A stretch of DNA of 64,000 nt, taken from Agrypnia vestita. Taxonomy: Eukaryota; Arthropoda; Insecta; Trichoptera; Phryganeidae. A model generated the notes under the pieces. That model saw nothing but the letters and a program-made list of their open reading frames with translations, searched no databases and was not told the DNA's origin. Within the stretch, counting starts at the first letter, position 1; each line of letters begins with the position of its first letter. Positions 34,566 through 45,659 of this stretch are shown here, one piece after another. Made by a program: the position numbers and the translations under genes. Location: the NCBI GenBank assembly GCA_016648135.1, contig JADDOH010002025.1, positions 62,001 through 126,000 of the forward strand, in the 5' to 3' direction.

Positions 34566-35583
34566 ATAATAGTATCTGGTTTAACTGGTATTATATTTTT
34601 TTTAAACAATTAGGTATATAATAATTTTACCACCTTTCTATACAATTATAAAAAGTACAACCATAAAATATAATGGGAATTATTTTTATTATGAAACTGG
34701 TGCATTGGACAGCAAATTTCATTATAAAATTGTTTCAATATATTCGCATTTACTTAAAGGTTTCACTGAATTTATAATAAAAACTCAATTTTATTAACAT
34801 TTTATTTACAAATTATTAACATGATATTAAACTGACATGGTATTTGTATGAAGTTGTTCCCATTTCCTTAAAGATGATATTAAAACAAAAACCGTTAATC
34901 CAATTCACGGAAGAACAATAATTTCAGATGAAAGGCTCGCTTAATGCTCGCGATAAATTTGTTTCGGTGAACCGTGTTCTCATCTATCATCGGAAGCTGT
35001 AACCCTTCACGGGCATGAGCGAGCAGACACGTAGACATTGCAATAAACAATAAAATACGATGGCTTTATTCCAGACAGTAGCACAACTGTCATAAAGCGA
35101 TAATGGCCGTACAAAATGGCGGTGAAAACGATTCAATAGGAAAAATTTCCCGCAATAACACAGCACACACTGAAGTTGCTTGTTTAATTCCACTGCGAGA
35201 TTTCTTTCACCTGAAGGGCGTTTTTATTATTTCAGTGGAAAACCAAAATTATAATCAGATCCTGTCGCAGTAAAAACAAACCGATTCATAGAGCACAATG
35301 GGGACTTGTCCAACGTCTCGATAAAATGCTTTATGGATGCAATGTTGTTAATTTTTCAGGCGAGATATCGGCAATTTTTAATCAACATGGACACGAAGAT
35401 GAAAACAAGAGTAAGATAGTGAGGAAGAGGTCCAAGAATCCAAGAAGTAGGTACAGTGCATTGAAGATATTTTATTTTGTGCCAAAGTAAATATACATAA
35501 GAGAGTAAAATAATTCTAAATTTTTAAAATAAATTTTAAGAAAAGATGCGTAAATTTTAGAGAGTTATATATTGTGTTTGTAT
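34566..35583. other. No gene recognised
   Basis: AT-rich up to about 34960, then moderately GC-rich to 35400 without repeat relatives. Confidence 0.45.
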
Positions 35584-36185
35584 TGTCTCGGATTGTTGCA
35601 GCGGGAGACAAATGAAAATACCTATTAATTAATTAATTAGTCATTTATTATTAAATGGAAAAAGTCACTTAACATGAATTAAAATTAAAGCTTTGCATTG
35701 AATTACTCTATCTCGCTTTATATCACTCAAATATAAATACCTTATTATCGCTGAGAATACTTTATTTATCTCTCGTAGAACATTAAATTCTTGCACATAG
35801 AAGTCGCCTTATTTATTTCGCCTCTATCGGTAAGAAATCGCCAGATTATTTTACTAATATCGATATCTCCGAAATTTAAGACTAGGCACACATGGCCATC
35901 GCCTCGCGTTTCCCTTCGCACCGAACGAACTTTCAAAACAAACTCTCCCGCACCCCGGCGAAGTCCCGCTTTTTATACCCAAACTCTGTTTTTTTCAAAC
36001 CTCCTGGTTATTCTATAACTTTCTAGTGTTTAGGAGAAGGTTTCCGTCGCTTCTAGGACGTTCCAGGAGTTTTCCGAATAATGTAGATAACTCTAGATTG
36101 CTATCGACCGTTCTTGATCCTTCGGTAGTGTTGTGTCCATATCGCACTGTTCGAAACCCTTGTTTTTTCTTATCACTTCGTTACA
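35584..36185 (-). mobile_element. Solo LTR, family L1
   Basis: Minus start TGTAACGAAGTGATAAG; minus end CAACAATCCGAGACA. A good TATA box on minus, GTATAAAAAGCGGG (complement of 35965-35978), is followed by a GAGAGTTTGTTTTG initiation-like region. AATAAATAAAGTA-type poly(A) signals on minus lie near 35760. No internal retrotransposon sequence adjoins it. This is the best preserved minus-strand copy. Confidence 0.8.
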
Positions 36186-36439
36186 ATATTATAGTATATG
36201 TATATATTTTCGCATATTCTATTCTAAAAATAATAAACATGCCTAAGTAGCACAATACTGACATGTCCACATTGACGCTAAGATGTGTCACGAACGCTAG
36301 TTTGTTCCTTTTTAAAAATTCTCTAAAATCTCAGAAGTTACACCCAATTAAAGTAATTATTGTAATATTACCTATTTTCATAAAAAATATCCATAATAAT
36401 AATGATTTAGAATGTACATCCATAACCGTAACAATAGCT

Positions 36440-36770
36440 AATATCATTCCATTTTCAAAATTAGTATGATTTCAAAACTTTTATTAATTAAAATTAAGAA
36501 ATTGACTTTATGTTTTTTTAATAAAATATTCTGAAATAGATTTTTAAAATAAATATTTAGAGCTTTTTTTAATATTTCAGTTTAATCAAAATTAAACTTA
36601 TAAGTGCATCCATTACTTTTTCACACATATCGTTGGTATTAATCATTAATCAAAATACATTATTTTCTGTGTAACATTGTGCATCACCAACACTACCAGA
36701 TGGTATATATAATGTGCTGTAAAATGAGGTACAAAAAAGTATAAGAAGTTACATAATACTGCAAATATAT
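36440..36770 (-). repeat. Dispersed repeat F, part, cut by the LTR at 36771
   Basis: ATTCCATTTTCAAAATTAGT, TTTCAGTTTAATCAAAATTA and GTTGGTATTAATCATTAATC align in order with 54860-55160, and, inverted, with 42185-42440. Confidence 0.7.
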
Positions 36771-37415
36771 TCTAACGAGGCTAAAAGGAGCCGCGCACTT
36801 CTGTCAAAGTGACAGATGTTTGAAGTTGGACAATACTACGGAAAGATCTGGAATCACCTTCGACTTTCGAGTGACGTCTGCAACTTTCCAGCAAAATCTG
36901 GAAAGTTCGATTACTTGCTAGTAAAGTCTGGAAAACGCGAGGAACTTCCCGATATTTCGATAACAGCGTTGTCCAGTATAAATACGACACGCCAGAGTAG
37001 CCGGAGAGTTTATTTCCCGTAAGCGTTGACAGGCGATAACAAAAGCGAAGGTAGCCGCGGGCAGCGGGATAGTCCGGCCAAGCGAGCGGTAGCGGCAAGA
37101 AGCAGTGATGCCAAGCGAGCGGAGATTCGACAGCTTTACTAGAATATTCTTACGTAGCGAGGTAAACCGAAGCGAATTACGTATAAGTGCGGGAATTGAT
37201 GGAATATGCTAGTGAACAGTGAATAAAGTGTTAAGGGCGAATATAAAGTGTCTACGAGTGATAAATTTCGAAATAGTAATTTAAGAAGTAGCGTTACATT
37301 CAGTAGTGATAAGTGACCTTGTACATTAGAATAATTAATTAATCGATAATCGATAAATCCTGTATTAAATCCCAGCTTTTTCATTAAATTCCTCCTGCAG
37401 CCGCGACACGTGACA
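36771..37415 (+). mobile_element. Solo LTR, family L1-like, with ATAT flanks
   Basis: Begins TCTAACGAGGC (TG changed to TC) and ends CCGCGACACGTGACA. ATAT lies on both sides (36767-36770 and 37416-37419), a plausible 4-bp duplication. TATAAAT at 36977-36983 is the promoter box and AATAAA at 37222-37227 the poly(A) signal. Upstream of the TATA box, three copies of an AA-TCTGGAA motif (near 36845, 36895, 36927), two of them forming AACTTTCCAG / CTGGAAAGTT, look like U3 control sites. Confidence 0.75.
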
Positions 37416-37794
37416 ATATGTTCTAATGTTGAATTAGAATATATACTAAAACTAATAAATTGGTGAAAAATTATTGAAATCTGTCAATAAATAGCAGAAG
37501 AAAAAATTAAAATTAGTGCACTAAAGCGCGAAATAATTGACCTCCATCTCGCGTAACGTTACGCGTCCACATAGCCGGGCGCCTGAACACGAACCGCGAT
37601 GTAAACCGGATACGGAAGATGACCTCACGTGACTCCACCGGAAGGAACATCACAAAATTCACTCAAAACGCAAATTTAAAATTCTTTAACTTTGTTAATT
37701 TTTGAGATATCTTAATTTTTCTTTCATATTTTTGTACAATTTTACTCAAATTTTTACTAAAATTTCCATTCATAAAAAAAATGGTTAACTTCTC
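37416..37794. other. No gene; perfect 16-bp palindrome at 37550-37565
   Basis: CGCGTAACGTTACGCG is perfectly self-complementary and sits in a locally GC-rich patch (37550-37660). No gene is attached. Confidence 0.5.
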
Positions 37795-38265
37795 CATTCT
37801 CCACGTATCAATTTCCATCACTAACGCTACCAAATGGCTCAAATAATAATGAGATATAGTATACTAATTGTAATAGATCTGAGGAACGTATGTCGCGACG
37901 CCAGAAGAGACTGCATGACAGAGAGAGAGAAGGTATAAAAGGCGCGTGAATGTCGAGTCGCTCTCTCTTTTTACTACCATTGTTATTCAGACCGCATCTT
38001 ACTGTACACCGTTTGTCTAAACCGTTATTGTCACCCAATAAACACTTACGAGAAGCAAGTCTTTACTTGGAGTTCCTCATCCCGAAAGAAGAGTTTTACA
38101 CTAATAAAGTGAAAAAAGCAAAAAAGCATTCTGTATCTAGTAATGTCCAGAGTTACCAAGACTACGCTACTCAAGATAGCGCTGTTCTCACAGCCTTAAC
38201 TGGCGGCCCAAATATGTAATAAAAGTACGTCATTTTTGATACGTGCTATACGGTATAGCTGTACG
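37795..38265 (-). repeat. Dispersed repeat F, second part, interrupted by a solo LTR
   Basis: CCATCACTAACGCTACCAAA, AATAATGAGATATA, AAGCAAAAAAGCATTC and CAGCCTTAACTGGCGGCCC match 55100-55285 in order once 37869-38105 is removed. The right end, AAAGTACGTCATTTTTGATA, is the inverted form of the end shared with the family-S elements. Confidence 0.7.
37869..38100 (+). mobile_element. Solo LTR with perfect 5-bp target duplication (CTAAT)
   Basis: TGTAATAGATCTGAGG at the left and AAGAGTTTTACA at the right give TGTAA...TTACA ends. CTAAT lies directly on both sides (37864-37868, 38101-38105). Inside are TATAAAA at 37934-37940, a GTCGAGTCGCTCTCTC initiation region and AATAAA at 38037-38042, so U3, R and U5 are all recognisable in 232 bp. 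It splits repeat F. No relation to family L1 was seen. Confidence 0.9.
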
Positions 38266-39904
38266 CGGTACGGGTATACTGTGTAGCGGTACGCGATAGG
38301 GCTATAGCTGGTATATAAATAGTAATGTACGTAAATATCATATAATAAAAATCTCAAGTAAAATTATAAATAAGTAGATCGTTAATTTTTAAAATTTCGC
38401 TTTTGTGTCCAGGTTCTGCGATTTATGGTAAGTGCTACAAACCTAAAAAGTGCTTCCGTAAGAGTCTTTGAGTTTTGCACACATCGCTGTTGCGCTGGAT
38501 AATTGGTACAATAAAAATTATGTTATCCTTATAAAAATCATAATGTGCAAAGTAAATATTATTTTTAAAGCACTAATATTTTAAATATATAAAAGAGATC
38601 CCGTTTTACATGTTTTATTGATGTGAAACATTCCGCTGACTCGTAGATGGTGCGCAAGACACATGACTCAATGCCATCTAAGAACAGGAAAGAAAGAAAT
38701 GAGCAGCGTCTGAACTTAGAGCTTTTAAGGCTGTGCACAGTAGCGAATGAAAAATTATTATTAACGTTGATGAATACAGAAATGACGGAAAGTAAGGCAA
38801 GTCTAGCAATTTTTATCAGATAATTTTTTGTATCTCTTAAAATTGAGACTAGTTGAATGCAGATTTTTTTTTCCAAATCCGTTTAGCCATTACATACGCC
38901 TTAGCCTTCTCACGTAATCACTCAGTCAGACGTGCGATCGGCTCTATCTAAAAATGCTTTGCTCTAATATCGCATAGCGCTGTACCGTACTAAGTGATAT
39001 GTTTAGCGCGGTTGATGTTACTTCTGTACAAATATTTCGTGTCGATTTTAAATTAAAACGTGGCAAGAATTCCCTGATTTATGTTTACTGACAGTTTTCC
39101 CATTATGTTGCACATATTTTATTTACAGAGATCCTTTACCACATAGTATACCGTGCACGAAAACACTTTTGTAACATTAATTACCGAATGCACCCTTTTG
39201 GCAGTGTTTGCTGCCCGGGCTTCAACGCATTCAACAGAAACAGCCCCGAATGTACGAGGCTTTAGTTAAAAATTACAATGCATCCGAGATAAATCCCTGT
39301 CCCCCAACTACCCCACCTCCTCGCCACCTACCATCGGTATTCAGCTCAAACACACAAAAAAATAAATCCTTTGGTTTGGATACTCACTCGTTTTTTCAAT
39401 ATCGCAAATTAATTTCAGCCGGTTTTAAAATTTGATACCATTATTTGATTTATTTCATTATAACCACTGACTCGGCAGGTATTTATATCAATGTAACACA
39501 GTTTAGATAAGTGGATAATTGTGTATATCTAGGACATAAATGTCTGAAGCAAGAGGCATATCTAAATAAAATATTCATAGAAAAATGCTGAGCTGTAATA
39601 GATTCGGACATCAGGATATTATTGTCAACAGCAACCTTTCGCCATGTCTAACATGAAAAGTATTCAATCAATGTCTCGATTTTGTTTCGTTCTCAGAACA
39701 ACGAAAAAATTCCAAGGCCCATCCGCGATAATCACTATATACCTGTTAGAAGTTTAACTCTGTTAGAATAATAACGAGTAAACTTCTAACCCCTGTTAGA
39801 AGTTTACTTGAATACAATCTTGTCACCCAATTATGAACTCCATAACCAAAGAATCTAAAAAACTTATCGACAAAGACAAAGTGATTTACCTGATACGATA
39901 CTTG
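38266..39904. other. No gene recognised
   Basis: 38230-38330 holds repeated GGTATA and ACGCGGTACG words. 39195-39330 is GC-richer and of unknown nature. Around 39750-39810 ACCTGTTAGAAGTTTA-type words repeat three times. Confidence 0.4.
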
Positions 39905-40265
39905 ATACTTGATACGAAAAGAGATTCAAAAGAACTCATCTCAACTCCCTAGAAAAAAGAAGAATAATTACAGACCTAATGACACTTTACAAAATACTAA
40001 ACAACAAATTCAACACGCCCTTATTACTCTCACTAATAGACATAAACACACCTGTCCGATCCCTGAGATCACATTCTCTGTTTCAAGCAAGGTCTGCAAT
40101 ACCAACACTTTTCCCTCTTATCCAGAATGCTAAACTACTACAACGAAATCTCATCATATAACACCAACATAGATATATTCTCAATGAGACAAGTCCAGTT
40201 TAAAAAAGAAATCATCTCATATTTAATAAGCACTCAAGCGTGTAATGTGTGCTCTCCATAAACAA
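39905..40265 (+). pseudogene. LINE C-terminal remnant, frameshifted
   Basis: Joining nearby frames in reading order gives HLNSLEKRRIITDLMTLYKI, LNNKFNTPLLLSLIDINTPV, RSLRSHSLFQARSAIPTLF and, in another frame, MLNYYNEISSYNTNIDIFSM and FKKEIISYL. This follows the C-terminal layout of Jockey/CR1-like elements ('LEKRR--DL--LYK--N', 'P-RSLR', 'YN', 'FK'). One or two frameshifts break it. It is a different family from the element at 49.5 kb. Confidence 0.7.
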
Positions 40266-41394
40266 CGTATCCGCGAAGTATTGACACAAATACACGGACA
40301 CTGGTTTCGTTGATCTAGAAACAAAGCATACCTATGTCAAAAGGTAATCCTATAAATAAACACCAAAATATTTTTAATTGGCTATATTGAAACTCACTCT
40401 AGTTAGTTAGTTAGTAAGTTAGTAACATGTTTTTAAATATCTTAAATTGTACAGTTAATCATGTCTTATGTAAGTATATGTTTATGTTTAATATGTTTAT
40501 CTGTAAGAGTCATCCGACATGTTGACAACCTGTAAAAAATGCATGTTCGGTTGCGAAAGTAACATTAATGTATGGTTTTAAATTAATAAATTTGTTACGA
40601 GTTATTAATAACTAATATAGTTTCAAGAGGAGCAGTCCCTCTCATCATCAGGTATAGTTGATAACTAACTTTAATACAAAATTGAGGGGGGGTGTTTTTT
40701 TTTCCAGTAACGGGAAGAGCTCTAGAATTGGTGAGCTGAATTGAAATATGGTATTAGTTTGTTTTCAGAATTTAGATTAAGGATTTGAACAGTTTCCAAA
40801 TTGTTCATTATTCATCCTCTATGAGAAACCGAGTGGAGTAGCTTTAATTTGTGATTGTAGGAGCAGTTATTAGTATTAATTGTTTGATTGGCAAATTCGG
40901 AGGAATTGTTATTTTAGGCAGTTTCTCGCGGTTTGTTCTATATATTTGATATATCCCGTTTTTTTTCAATTTTACCAATATTATTATTTAAGTAAAATGC
41001 GGGTCTAATGTTAGAGGGGAAACAACTTACAATCTTTGTAAAATTGGACCGCATAGGTTTATCACCAAGTCTATAAATTCTGCAGACTGGCGATTTATGC
41101 TCCATTGGAATTATTGTTAGTTAGTTTAGTTCAAGTAAACTTTCATTTATGCGTCATTTTATTTTCCTTATCAAACATCGCTGGTGGTGACTTTCACACG
41201 TGATGCGTTTACGTATTTACAGGACTGTCTTTAAGTATTAAACCATCTCTTGATAGTTATTTAATTTTATTTTGCTTTATTGATTATTATGCCTTACTTT
41301 CTTGTATTTCTTGGCGTTTTTTTTCCTTCTCTTGTCGTTTTATAATATAAATGTCAAATGTGGGGTTCTTTTATTTTTTAAGTGTGTATGTGTG
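40266..41394. other. No gene; ATCAGG-motif copy at 40585-40680
   Basis: 40618-40665 reads AGTTTCAAGAGGAGCAGTCC and CATCATCAGGTATAG, a diverged copy of the recurrent motif. Otherwise no signal. Confidence 0.45.
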
Positions 41395-42110
41395 TGTGTA
41401 AAGACATTGAAAGTACTTTACTGCACTTTTGTCAGAAGCAAACTCGAGTATGCAACGCAAGTATGGAACCCCCAGTATATGATCTATGTAAATCGCTTGG
41501 AACAAATTCAAAAAAAATTTATTCGCTTTCTCAACTTCAAATTCAATTGCGTTTCTGACGATTATGACAGTTCATGCAAAAAATATCACATCCTACCATG
41601 TTACAAACGTCGAGAAATAGGTGATTTGATGTACTTACTAAAAATTGTATCAGGCAACGTCGACTGTCCTGAACTATTAAAAAGACTAAAATTCCATGTT
41701 CCCTGTAGATCTCGTAGACACAACCCAGTCTTTCACATTGATTTTATCTCATCCAACTATCGTCGGAATTCATATTTCTTGAGGGTATGCGATGCATTCA
41801 ATAAACTGATAAGATTATTGGATATTGATCTGTTCGAGTGCAGCCACACAAGATTAAGAAAAATTTTGAGTGCTGAATTTTTTTCCACGTAATAATTAAG
41901 TTTCTTTTTCTTTTGTTTAAATTTTTTTATTCTTTCATTATTTCTATATAATTTTTAATACGCCTTAGTCATTCATAAATATGTATCATTACTGACATAT
42001 TTCTAAATGTGGAGACCTGTAATTGGCCATCTATATTATATCAATGTTTTCTATGCTTTTTTTTGTGCTGTTGGTCTTCCATGAACATTAAATAAATTTA
42101 AAAAAAATTA
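41395..42110 (+). pseudogene. 5'-truncated LINE, about 160 C-terminal codons open
   Basis: From about 41400 the frame is open to the stop at 41890-41892: LKVLYCTFVRSKLEYATQVW, NPQYMIYVNRLEQIQKKFIR, YKRREIGDLMYLLKIVSGNV, DCPELLKRLKFHVPCRSR, and FLRVCDAFNKLIRLLDIDLF. It parallels the C-terminus of the 49.5 kb element (FKSLVRPVLET-SVVWSPQY, HLERTQNKFLRF, IDCPQLLERICLRVPSR) but is too different to be the same family. A short untranslated region ends in an AAATAAATTTAAAAAAAA tail near 42090-42107. Confidence 0.8.
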
Positions 42111-42184
42111 AAATATATATTTTTATATCATAATTAAAAAGAGAATTTTCCTTTACTTTTCTTTATACCTCGTTATTATATTAC

Positions 42185-42440
42185 ACCTCATTATTAACTG
42201 GGTTATCGTTAGTGATGGACGTTGTTACATAGAGATTTACATACATATGTTGATCAATGACCAATGACATATTCCATATAGCTCTTATTAGATTATTAAT
42301 TTATATTAAACTGAAACATAAAAAAGTCAAGTATTTAAAAAAACTGGTTCAGAGTATTTTAATCAAAAAACATAAATTCAATGTTTTCATTTTATTTCAT
42401 AACAATTTTAAATCATACTTATTTTTAAAACTGAATTTAT
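42185..42440 (+). repeat. Dispersed repeat F, inverted partial copy
   Basis: GGGTTATCGTTAGTGATGGA, CCAATGACATATTCCATA, TTATATTAAACTGAAACATA and TTTTTAAAACTGAATTTATG match, in reverse complement, 55220-54870. Confidence 0.65.
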
Positions 42441-43184
42441 GGGTGGAAATTCAAAATTATTATTATTGGGGAAATATTTTTTCGTTGATTTGATTTATCT
42501 GTAGGTATGCCTTTACTAATTGATTAATAAATTTTGTTTTAAAAAATTCACAGAACTTTACTTTACAATAAGAATGTGTTTTTTAATACAATCCAATTAT
42601 TAATACTCAAATTTCCGAGTTCATCTTTCCCAGTAAGCCAAAAGCTCTCGCCGTGTTAATAAAAAAGCTCGGAGCATTCCGACCGACGGCGACAGCCTGC
42701 TGTGTCGATCTCTTCGCTCCCTCGCTACCGTTTGTAACAGTTTGAAAAATAATTTGATTTATTCCGGAAATCGTGATTGACAAGTGGTATTACGGCACAC
42801 TGGGTGCAGGGGATTGGAGCGCGCAGACTAAAAATTTAACTTTTAGCGTAACTCAATAACTGGTCCGCGCGCGAAACTGTTACCGATTTGCTCAAATCAA
42901 TTTTATGTTTGTCAGACTTGCAGGTACTTGTAAGTGATAATTGACATATAAAACTAATTAAAATACTTTATTTTTATTTTTTCTGTACTTTCAAATTAAG
43001 AACATAGTTCTATGCTTAGTAATAAGCACACACAAAATCATTCAGTCGAAAAAATCAACCGGGGTAAATACCAAGGAACAACGATATCATTTTACTAGAG
43101 TAAACGCTTTCGAAAGTATTGAGGCATTTATTACGTTGTCTTGCGTAAATTATATATCTGTTTTCTCTTTTTAAATAGCTGTCA
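42441..43184. other. No gene; GC-richer stretch 42630-42890
   Basis: The GC-rich part (CTCTCGCCGTGTTAAT, CCGACCGACGGCGACAGCC, GGTCCGCGCGCGAAAC) has no repeat relative here and could be unique conserved DNA. Confidence 0.4.
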
Positions 43185-43560
43185 TCTTTGTGACATAATG
43201 AACCCCAAATACGATTGTGGTGGTCGAGAGCCGTTGCGACTCTAGCCGCACGCAACGAGTGATATCCACCAGTCAAGGGCTCGATGCGGCTAACCAGGTC
43301 CGAGTCACCGATGTGTACATTCACTCTGCCACCGACCACCGTAACACTTGCAAGCAATATTTCTCTTTTCACCGCCACATCTGCAAATTGTTGCCAATAA
43401 ATGCCGTAATTAATCGTAAGTATAATTTACGCTTTGCATCCATCTACTCAACCTGCGTTTTCTGATTCATCTCACGCATACCACGCGTCACTCACACAAT
43501 ACACGTCACGTGCCGATACAAAAAGATGCCCTTAGACGGGTGTGCATTTTCTCGCAAAAC
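43185..43560 (-). repeat. Dispersed repeat G, copy 2, with 107-codon minus frame
   Basis: The minus frame 43378-43055 starts MAVKREILLASVTVVGGRV and continues through RAARVATALDHHNRIWGSLC to KDDSYLKRENRYIIY. Its first 60 codons are conserved with copy 1 at 30663-31075 despite many nucleotide changes. The remaining + strand part (CTCACACAATACACGTCACG, GATGCCCTTAGACGGGTG) also matches copy 1. Function unknown. Confidence 0.7.
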
Positions 43561-43583
43561 ACCTATACACACAAACCCATCAA

Positions 43584-43775
43584 GAGTAGCTTGTTGGTGT
43601 AGTGGTCATGACGCTTACCTAGGGATTTGATGGTCGGTGGTTTGAGCCCTACTCCAGGACACCAGCAGATTAATCCTTTTTTATAGCACAAGTTTTTTTT
43701 TTAGTTTGGAAATAGTTAGAATTTGTACGACACGTATTTCGTGTTCGCATCTCTTTTTCCTTTAAAAAATTATAT
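43584..43775 (+). repeat. tRNA-derived SINE, best copy of this family
   Basis: GCTTGTTGGTGTAGTGGTCA and TGACGCTTACC form an A-box/D-arm-like head; GGTGGTTTGAGCCCTACTCC holds a good B box (GGTTTGAGCCC). The body and 3' part end GTACGACACGTATTTCGTGT then TCGCATCTCTTTTTCC. Relatives at 7752, 10555, 14622 and possibly 27325. Confidence 0.75.
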
Positions 43776-44799
43776 TTTAGTAAGTAATGATAATTGTTGT
43801 TGTCATGTTAAACAAATAGATTCTATTAATTTATATGACAGTTACTTTTTGTGCAAAATGGTTATATTAATTTATTCTAAATTAAGCTATGTAATACATA
43901 CACATAGATTTGCAACTGAACATGTTAGGTGGCGCTGCAATCGGGTTCTGGGATTCGGTTCTAGGTTCGGGCAGAACAACGTCTGTCGGTCCGCTAGTTT
44001 CATTTTAGAATTCTAAACCTCTGACAAAACACCGTATACAAAAAATCTAGTGGTTTTGTAAATAAAACTAATAATTATTTCGATTAATCAGAAATGAAGT
44101 ACTCTTGATAATAAACAACGTTTAAAGACAGTAAATAACGTTTAAAATCAACAATTTTTTTAATTGAAAAGAAGCCCTTATCGTTAGCGGCCTCTCCACT
44201 TTGCTCTGATTCCTGAAAAGAGCGAAATTTTTAAGAACGGCCGAGCCGGCAGACAGTCGCACGCTTTACCCTCGCTTAATTAAACACGCACTGTTTTACG
44301 ACAAGTAATTAAAGCTCTTTTTGAATCATTAAAATATTTTCTCGCCCCGGGGCAATAAAAGCGGAAGCGGCCCTGTCCGTCCGAGATTAACGGCTGGTTT
44401 CGGCGGTAAAATTCTAAACATTACGGATGGCGGCCATGTTTTAATACGTGAAAATGAGGATTTGGCAGCCATTACGTTCCCGTGCAACGCCTGGCTTATC
44501 TCGCACTTGTGCGGTATCGTGTTGTGAATTTATGACTGGCGGTGAAAAATCGAGCACTTTTGTAATTTGAAATTTCAGACTTGTCTTCGAAGGTGGATCA
44601 ACAAGTTTATGTCGGTGAACATGTTTCGTTTTACGGAGGCATTCGTCTCCGTCCGATTGACGAAAGTTTCCGCTGCGAGTGGGAAACTGCTTGAAATTTT
44701 AATTTTTCGATGAACAGTTGTTCTTCTGAAACAGGGTTAACACTTTGTGGTGACATATTAATTTAATTAACCAAAATCAAATTTACTTTGTTTTTACCA
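43776..44799. other. No gene; GC-rich unique-looking stretch 44190-44680
   Basis: Blocks such as GCGGAAGCGGCCCTGTCCG, ATTACGGATGGCGGCCATG and CGTGCAACGCCTGGCTTATC are GC-rich, non-repetitive in this window and without a frame. Regulatory DNA or conserved non-coding sequence is possible. Confidence 0.4.
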
Positions 44800-45085
44800 A
44801 TCAAACATTAAAATTTCATTGTCTGTCCATCTGCCTGTCTGTCTGTCTATCTGTCCGTCCGTAAATTCATGTAACTTCCGTAATTTGGTTCGAATTCATG
44901 GCTAAAAAAAATTAATGGCAGGATATGGGGCTTGAACCCCTGGCCAGCAAACCCGAATCAGTCACCTAACGCATATTGCTGCCGCCTACCTTCCATGGAC
45001 CGCCAATAAGATACTATAAATATATACTAGGGCTTAGCAAAGACACGAACCAATGTTCCGTCATTTTTTACGGATTCAGCTAGTT
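44800..45085 (-). repeat. tRNA-related SINE, family S, copy 3
   Basis: On + it reads ATCAAACATTAAAATTTCAT, a TGTCTGTCTGTCTATCTGTC run, GGATATGGGGCTTGAACCCC (B box on minus), ACCGCCAATAAGATACTATA and ends TTACGGATTCAGCTAGTT. Confidence 0.8.
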
Positions 45086-45094
45086 TAATAAATA

Positions 45095-45200
45095 AATATC
45101 AATGTATTTTGAGAACGATCTTCAGTATAATAGTTATCCTGAATATGAGAACATCGTTCTCGAAGCATGTTGATATTTATCTATCAAAGTGGTAAAAACA
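45095..45200. repeat. Short inverted repeat of the ATCAGG family
   Basis: ATCAATGTATTTTGAGAACG and CGTTCTCGAAGCATGTTGAT are inverted partners about 80 bp apart; GTGGTAAAAACACAGTTAT follows, the usual outer motif of this family. Confidence 0.65.
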
Positions 45201-45307
45201 CAGTTATTTTGATTTTATTTACTGAAATTTTAAGTCTGGATAATGGAATATCTTTCGAAGCTATCATCTTTATCCTTAATATGAGCAAAATAATATCAGT
45301 AATATAA

Positions 45308-45650
45308 TTATTAAGAATATTCAAAAATGTTTCGGTGTCAATAGTCCCTTAATCAGGATACAACATACCAACAGCATAAAAATTAAAAATTGCATCTGAA
45401 TAAATTAGAAATTTTGGAAATAAGTAAAAGTATTAATAGTAAATTGAATATTATAAATTATCAGTCCGTTGTACAAATATTTATATTTAAAATTTGTTTA
45501 AATATTATTTATTTATCTTCCATATATTTATTTTTATTTTGTTACTGTCTATGCTTCGATTTTTTATTTTTTATTTTTAATGTAGGATGTATTCTGATGA
45601 AAAGAGCATTGGCCCCGAAGCATTTTGGTATTTTTAACAATTTAATAAAC
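45308..45650. repeat. Element with about 60-bp inverted ends of the ATCAGG family
   Basis: Left arm 45308-45372 (AAAAATGTTTCGGTGTCAAT, CCCTTAATCAGGATACAACA) pairs with right arm 45580-45650 (TGTATTCTGATGAAAAGAGC, ATTGGCCCCGAAGCATTTTG). The roughly 210-bp core is AT-rich with no frame of note. Confidence 0.75.
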
Positions 45651-45659
45651 AAGAAATAT

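Noticed and set aside
36781..37098. 105-codon minus frame
   Set aside because: It is antisense to the U3/R part of the LTR at 36771-37415, whose promoter box and terminal bases explain the sequence.
37950..38219. 89-codon plus frame
   Set aside because: It crosses the right end of the solo LTR and the target duplication, so it cannot be one ancestral protein.
41302..41400. N-terminal extension of the LINE frame with a hydrophobic start
   Set aside because: The LINE similarity begins near 41400; the upstream Phe-rich text is AT-rich flank and a GTGT run, not a signal peptide.
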